DNA from: Bradysia coprophila
Taxonomy: Eukaryota > Arthropoda > Insecta > Diptera > Sciaridae
Length of the DNA stretch: 64,000 nucleotides
Assembly: GCF_014529535.1 (NCBI RefSeq)
Contig: NW_023503972.1
Coordinates: 4,154,001-4,218,000 of the forward strand
Direction of reading: 5' to 3'
Shown: positions 59,201-64,000 of the stretch, one piece after another
Layout: every line of letters begins with the position of its first letter
How positions within the stretch are numbered: position 1 is the first letter of the stretch
Program-made: the position numbers and the translations under genes
Notes under the pieces: generated by a model
What the model saw: the letters and a program-made list of their open reading frames with translations, nothing else
Databases searched by the model: none
Told to the model about the DNA's origin: nothing

Positions 59201-59637
59201 AAAAACCAAATGAATGAATTACTGAATGAAGTAAAAGATTTGGTCAGATTTTGTAATACAAAGCAATAGTTTAAACAAATGAAGTAACAGATTTGTGATA
59301 GGATTGCTATCTAGAAAGGCTTAAAAAGCCAAATAACGATACGAAAATAGTGACATTCTTTACAAGTTTGTTAAATTCAATTTCGGAGTCGATAAATACT
59401 CTGATATCGCCTACCAGTTCGAAATATTTGTACAAATAACCTCTTTAGTGCGCGAATCAACTTACCATCTTCCAAATGGATTTCTGGTTGTTTTTCTCGC
59501 AGTGCAGTCGGTGCCTGTCGATTAATATGTTTTTCCGCTCTTATGCTCCCATATCCAAGAAAATCACCGAAAATAATGATTGCAAAGGCCATACCAAGCA
59601 TTATCCGAAATCGCCAGACCGCTTCCATATTTAACAC
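53282..59637 (-). CDS. Small secreted protein, three exons, 175 aa (family member C)
   Basis: Exons are 59637-59466, 57427-57262 and 53471-53282, giving 528 bases in frame. Intron 1 is 2038 bp, phase 1 (GTAAGTTG..TTCTTTTTAG); intron 2 is 3790 bp, phase 2 (GTGAGTAT..CTTTTGCAG). The N-terminus has a signal peptide (IMLGMAFAIIIFGDFLGYGS); translation may start at the first ATG or at a second one three codons later. Core: MRNSCLPKMLCEIA with C-x5-C, KTLLDLLT, then WYAAPSKWHYASHMGQLMRY, GPIGCSQLWPQCPF with C-x6-C, and a basic-hydrophobic end. The order matches gene A (CIPKVIC .. GRAALLGYSSG .. TCNGAYPKCP). Function unknown; four cysteines suggest two disulfides. The introns carry several MITEs. 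Confidence 0.8.
54574..54668. mobile_element. 95-bp hAT-like MITE in intron 2 of gene C
   Basis: Ends AGCAGGGACTATTTTGAGAA and TTCTCAAAGATAGACCCTGC+T are inverted over 23 bp. Same terminus type (CAGGG..CCCTG) as 9467-9834. Confidence 0.65.
54750..54890. repeat. 141-bp foldback
   Basis: Left arm GTAGTGAGCGTACCAAACCT..ACAAGAATGAGT and right arm ACTCATTCTTGT..ATTAATACGCTCACCCTAC pair, with a near-perfect inner hairpin (ACACCTATTGTTCT..AGAACAATAGGTGT). Termini resemble the element at 20376. Confidence 0.65.
55040..55125. repeat. Inverted repeat around a GC-rich centre
   Basis: TACCCCAATACACAC and GTGTGTATTGGGGTA flank TTCGCTTGGGCTTCGCCCGC. Possibly a degraded foldback; no gene. Confidence 0.45.
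55922..56090. repeat. Second copy of the TTCGTACC..GGACTAAAAG element
   Basis: Contains CTTTTAGTCCGTGGTACGAA and, 80 bp on, TTTTTAGTCCTAGGTACGAA in the same orientation, plus AAGTGCGACTTCGTCAATAT shared with 1768-1797. Confidence 0.5.
56660..56760. repeat. GGTAAATTTCAGTAAATT repeat remnant
   Basis: AATTTACTGAAATTTAAC and GGTAAATTTCAGTAAATT are inverted; the same words recur at 46740-46830. Confidence 0.4.
58300..58560. repeat. Degraded AAAATAGGCCCTG-ended element
   Basis: The right end TTTTAAAATAGGCCCTGCA matches the hAT-like terminus at 9834; the left end is not well defined. Confidence 0.3.
58845..58989. repeat. 145-bp foldback, TCAATGAAATTTCGAC family
   Basis: ACAGGGGATGTCAATGAAAT and ATTTCACTGACGCAACCTGT are inverted, with CTTCAGCTGGTC and GACCAGCTGAAG inside. 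Related to 19968-20105. Confidence 0.6.
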
Positions 59638-59748
59638 GTTTTTCTACCTCAAATTTCTGAAAGGTTACCGAACGTTAAAAGTTTTATTTTCGGTCGAAAA
59701 ATGAAATAAACACAAAACCGCAGATAATTTATAACCTGATCGGTCACT

Positions 59749-59757
59749 CTATATAAA
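59749..59757 (-). promoter_or_regulatory. Candidate TATA box of gene C
   Basis: Minus-strand GTTTATATAGAG lies about 115 bases upstream of the ATG; a second TATAAATT lies 21 bases further downstream. Either could position transcription in the short 5' leader. Confidence 0.35.
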
Positions 59758-59759
59758 CA

Positions 59760-60925
59760 TTCGCTCGATGGACGAAAACTTGTTATTAATGTGAGCAAAA
59801 TGTTCTCGGTTCGCTTGTTTACTTAGATTGTGAAATCAAACTGATAAATATCTTGATATCAAGCGGAGAATTTCGAAAAATCTAATGTTCTACAGATATT
59901 TTTGATTTGCTTAAATCGTCAGCATTAGCGAATTTAATTGAAATTGACACGCACAGCACACACCACACGGACTATGAACCACAATTAAATCACATTAATG
60001 ATATTGTCCGAATGTCCTCCAGTCCAAATTGCATGCTTGTGCGCAAAAGTTTTATTGGTCGACAAAAAAAAAGTTTTGCTTAAAGAAAAACAACCAGGAA
60101 ATTTACGATACTCAAAATTAGTCAATTATTCTCAGTTTTACACATTGACTCCGTACATACAAATTGTCTTATCATTCAAATAATTCAAATAAATTTAAAA
60201 AAAAAATAAAATAAAAAACTGTCCGAACATTCTATACTCAACATTCGCCAGCATCAATAGTCACTTTTTTATTACATCCACGTCTATGTCCATTTAAAGA
60301 CTAAATTGCTACTCAATCTCATAAAACGTAAACTCAAACTCAACTTCTTCTTTTTTTCGTTTCTTTTTAAATTTTTCTTAGCCGCACATGTATACACGTT
60401 TGTACGATAACGCCAGTCGTTTCGTTTTCGATTTCATGTCGCATTAAATAATTTTTAAATATATTGCAAGAAACGAAATGGTAAAAATACAAAGACAGTG
60501 TCTTATAATACAAAGACACCACACTACACACCAGACTTGGAAGCAAACACGTAAAAGGTGCATCAATGTTTTTACTTAGACAATCTTACATTATGAACGT
60601 TTATTACTTTGACTTGAGTGGCAATGGACAGTGCCGTCTTTGACATTTGAATACCAAGAGTGGATACGTGTATAGGTTGTAGGTGACTTGTTCTGGTTGT
60701 TCAGAGTTCATATGAAGTTTAAATGCCATTTCCCATCAGGCCATGGCGACACTACACCATTTTGCGCACGAGAAACTCTAGCGAATTATAGTGGAAATGA
60801 ACGTTCAATTCCTCATTCTATCCATTCAATCTACCATTGAAAGAAAAATGTTACGTTCAATGTTACAGAAACAGAAGAAGGAACACTGATAAAAAGTTTC
60901 GTCAACACACGTCCAGTATGTATGA
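59760..60925. other. Intergenic, nothing recognised
   Basis: AT-rich; short A-runs at 60062 and 60196-60220. No gene, RNA or clear repeat. Confidence 0.45.
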
Positions 60926-61187
60926 AATGGCTGGCAGGCAGCTTCATTTCTGCCTTACTTCGAATAAGTATATTCCAGCGTATGACGATTATACGTCGGA
61001 CATGTACGATATACATGTCATACGCTGGAATATACTTATTCGAAGTAAGGCAGAAATATATACTGCTCGTGACTATTCGTGTCACTAGTATGTTTATACG
61101 TTGAACATGTACGATATGCATGTCAGGCGTTGGAATATACATATCCAAAGTAAGAAGACAGAAATTAAGCTGTCTGCCAGCCATTTG
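60926..61187. repeat. Nested hairpin element
   Basis: The outer ends ATGGCTGGCAGGCAGCTTCA and AAGCTGTCTGCCAGCCAT pair. Inside, 60947-60985 and 61018-61056 are perfect 39-bp complements (TTTCTGCCTTACTTCGAATA and onward). A third partial copy (GTCAGGCGTTGGAATATACA) follows at 61121, suggesting duplication of one arm. Confidence 0.75.
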
Positions 61188-64000
61188 TCATCAGCCATCA
61201 GTGTATGGAGAGGGGCAAATGAGTTCAAAGAACTTTCGAGATCTAACTACTTGAGACATCTGTGTAGTACCAGATTATTATTACCAGATCGGACCCTGCC
61301 CAAAGTGCCAATACAGATAATGAGGCACCGTGTGTTGAAGACGGTGACGTATATATACATCATAATATACTAATTCAATTCATTTATATAAGAAAGCAAA
61401 TAAACAAAACTTACGTATTGATTACGTCAATATTTATGTATATGCACGGCACACAATGTATCGTCTGTATTATACGGTCATTGAATAATGTTGGAAGTGC
61501 AATTTCAACAAGACGTTGCAGTACTCTTTTCTCTTTGACTTGGCTGTTTTTTTTTGTTTTACATTGTCTACGAGTGGCATTGTTCTCATGGTACATTTTT
61601 ATGTTGCTCGAGATGAAAAGCACGAAGCTTCAAGTAAACTAATTTGCTCTTTACCGTGGAAATGTGGGGGTTATCCACAATTAGTTTGGAAACGACAGAA
61701 GTGGTTCCAACGATACGTTTTTTTATGTACCTAGCTTTACATTTATGTTGAGTTAACTATTAGCGACAATGGTACACCGGTGCAGTCAGACTGCTATGTC
61801 AGCTGTTAGCAATCAGTGATGACGGAATAAGTGATGCACCCTAGAAAAAAACGTATATTAATATAGCAAAATGTATGTTAAAATGAAAGAAGTAAAATAT
61901 CTTGCAGGAGTATACTGTTAATGACCAGATATGCTTGTCGTCTCTGGAGTGGGTCAAAACTTTCCGCTATTTATTTCCTTTCCACATCAAACAATGATCA
62001 TCGGTTTGTATTCACTCGATTTATATGCAAAAAAAAACTTTTTCGTTGTTTGTAGCGTCAACTTTCATAACTTCTGTTTCGGTCTTATCAACAGTTTTAC
62101 CATTGGTATAGATCTTGAATACGGGAGATACGTACGTAATGGAGCATTTCGATTTACGTAATTTCGTAAAAACCTAATATATTGAAATATTTATGGATAT
62201 GAGCACAATAGACGTAATATCCACGTCCGATAGTCCTACACGTCCAATCGAAATTACGTATATATGAAATGTCTTTTTTCGTACGTAAATTCAACACTGT
62301 GGACTAATGAAAAATCGTAATTATTGATATGACCAACCTAGCACTACCTTGTGGTCAGAACGTTTCAAGGTCGGTCCATGGTGGAATTATTACGACGTGT
62401 TTGTACTATACGTTTTAAAAATCCACCATGGATCGGCTAAATTATGCAAATTGAATCTCAGTCGAAACTTAGATCGACCCATGTGAACGTTATTCCATCT
62501 ACTAGTCTCACTCTACACAGTTTCTACTCGTAACCCATATTCTCCAAATACTTTCACTTTCACTGACTTCTTAATTATATTTCGCTCATCCATTCAGACT
62601 AATCGAAAACTAAAAATGATTTATTTTTTACCAGCAAAAAATGTTTATTTTCGTGCACAATTTTTTGCTCTACAATATCGGGTATTGGTCACATTATAAG
62701 AACTGGTTTTTGAATTAATTTTTGTCCAAGTCATTGAATTGTAATAAAATTTACGGTTTTTGTGTCTTATTTCTTCTTCAAAGATTTACGGTCGTTTTTC
62801 AATGAATTTATTCATTTTTATTTAATTCGACAATCAAAAACATCTGACTCAACATCGACTCATCGACATTATTATATTGGCGTATTGTTGTTCGGTAAAA
62901 ATTTTCCATTAGTTTACCAGTTTATTAGCAAACCAAGGCACCGAAACTGGTAAACCGATTTTATATGTTGCCATCAACTTTAACTAATAATTCTCGTTAG
63001 CTAAATTTCTATTCTTAGATGCTCAAAGGGCAGACTAATGCGTTTGGATTATTACGTTTTATTGAAAGAAATCTTCGTAAAAAGATAATAAATTGCCTCT
63101 GACGACTTTTATTTTTTACGATCTCTCTGGTAGCTTTTGAGGTAATAATGTTGTGTAAAAAGAGACATAGAAAAATGTGTTAAAACACACACCGCATCAC
63201 CATCGAATGAAGACAATAAAAGCCTGCATGCAATTTCATACAAAAAATGTTATGTCCCGAAAATGTGTTACCATTCGCTACGAATGCGATAATTTTGAAG
63301 CCTGGCATTATTATGATGCTATCGGTTATGTTGACAAAGATGATGATGTGCGTACACAATATTTGCATATATTAGCAATGGCATGGCGCATGGCACTTCT
63401 TTCAATATGGGTCTCTATTTCAGTATAGTAAAAACGAGAGTGAGATAATGAGAAGAGGACGTAACAACGTTTTCTCATGCGATAAACTGTTTCTATATCA
63501 AATAGACGGTCGGTATAAAGAAAAATTACCTGCATTCGAAAGGCAATGTCTGGACCCGTCAATTTGAATGAATGAACTTTGCATATTTACAAGACTTCGT
63601 CCGTGCGTGACTACCCGTATGGCCTCGTCATTTACGTTACCTTGTGATATAGACCGAGAGCCGGCGTGCTTTTCACTTCCTTATAACCAGAATGGAGAGC
63701 CGAGCGATTTTCATCGGCTGAAGTCTCGGCTTGGGATTTGGTTAATATTGTAGAGCTTAAGTGTCATCAGCAAACAATGGTGGTGTGAGCGATTGGCTTT
63801 AGCCGACCTAAAAATCGCTCGGCTCTACACTCTGCTTATAATGCGACGAATTGTCATATAGGATAAATTACCCTGGGTAATGTTTTCCCATCAAGGCACT
63901 GTTCTGACATGCGTTGATTTTTTTTATTCATAGTTGTCCTCGTCCGAGCTATAGCTATGTATCCACAGCGGGACATTCCGTTACCAAATCGTAACGTAAA
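61188..64000. other. Intergenic to the window end
   Basis: 62388-62432 has a small inverted pair (GGTCCATGGTGGA and TCCACCATGGATC). 63670-63820 has inverted GAGCCGAGCGATTTTC-type blocks and their complements (AAAAATCGCTCGGCTC). Frames up to 83 codons (for example 63177 on +) have no motif or splice context. No gene called. Confidence 0.4.

Overview
The window looks like nuclear DNA of an insect, most likely a nematoceran fly such as a fungus gnat. The evidence is AT-rich sequence, protein genes with very short introns (54-65 bp) bounded by GT..AG, TATA boxes and an arthropod TCAGT initiator, an insect-type CYP4-clan P450, and dense short inverted-repeat elements. The species assignment is inference; the sequence shows only 'insect, probably dipteran'.

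Layout. 1-5.4 kb is repeat-rich, with a 1.16 kb inverted-repeat element and tRNA-like sequences. At 5.5-7.3 kb there is a complete two-exon cytochrome P450 on the minus strand. 7.3-14.2 kb is non-coding with nested MITEs. At 14.2-15.6 kb a cystathionine gamma-lyase-like PLP enzyme lies on the minus strand, with a 528-bp foldback immediately 5' of it. At 18.75-19.15 kb I reconstruct a small unrecognised three-exon gene (92 aa, minus strand) that is invisible as one long open frame. 20.4-24.5 kb holds a 0.9 kb inverted-repeat element and a 152/153-bp tandem array interrupted by a hAT-like MITE. At 26.5-29.3 kb there is an intact six-exon gene (609 aa, minus) of a transposase-like uncharacterised family.

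From 31.4 to 59.6 kb three minus-strand genes follow one another. They encode secreted proteins of 907, 188 and 175 aa. All share a signal peptide, a C-x5-C motif, a downstream paired-cysteine segment and a phase-2 intron between the two, so I read them as a diverged tandem family. Their large introns are filled with MITEs and foldbacks. 59.6-64 kb contains only small inverted repeats.

All the genes I can support are on the minus strand. Each was put together from frame-compatible exons, and every complete reconstruction gives a coding length divisible by three. The P450 and the lyase-like enzyme are metabolic enzymes with unusual active-site residues. The three secreted proteins are probably extracellular or cuticle/egg-covering components, but no function is shown by the sequence. 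Non-coding space is dominated by non-autonomous DNA elements, several of which recur within the window.
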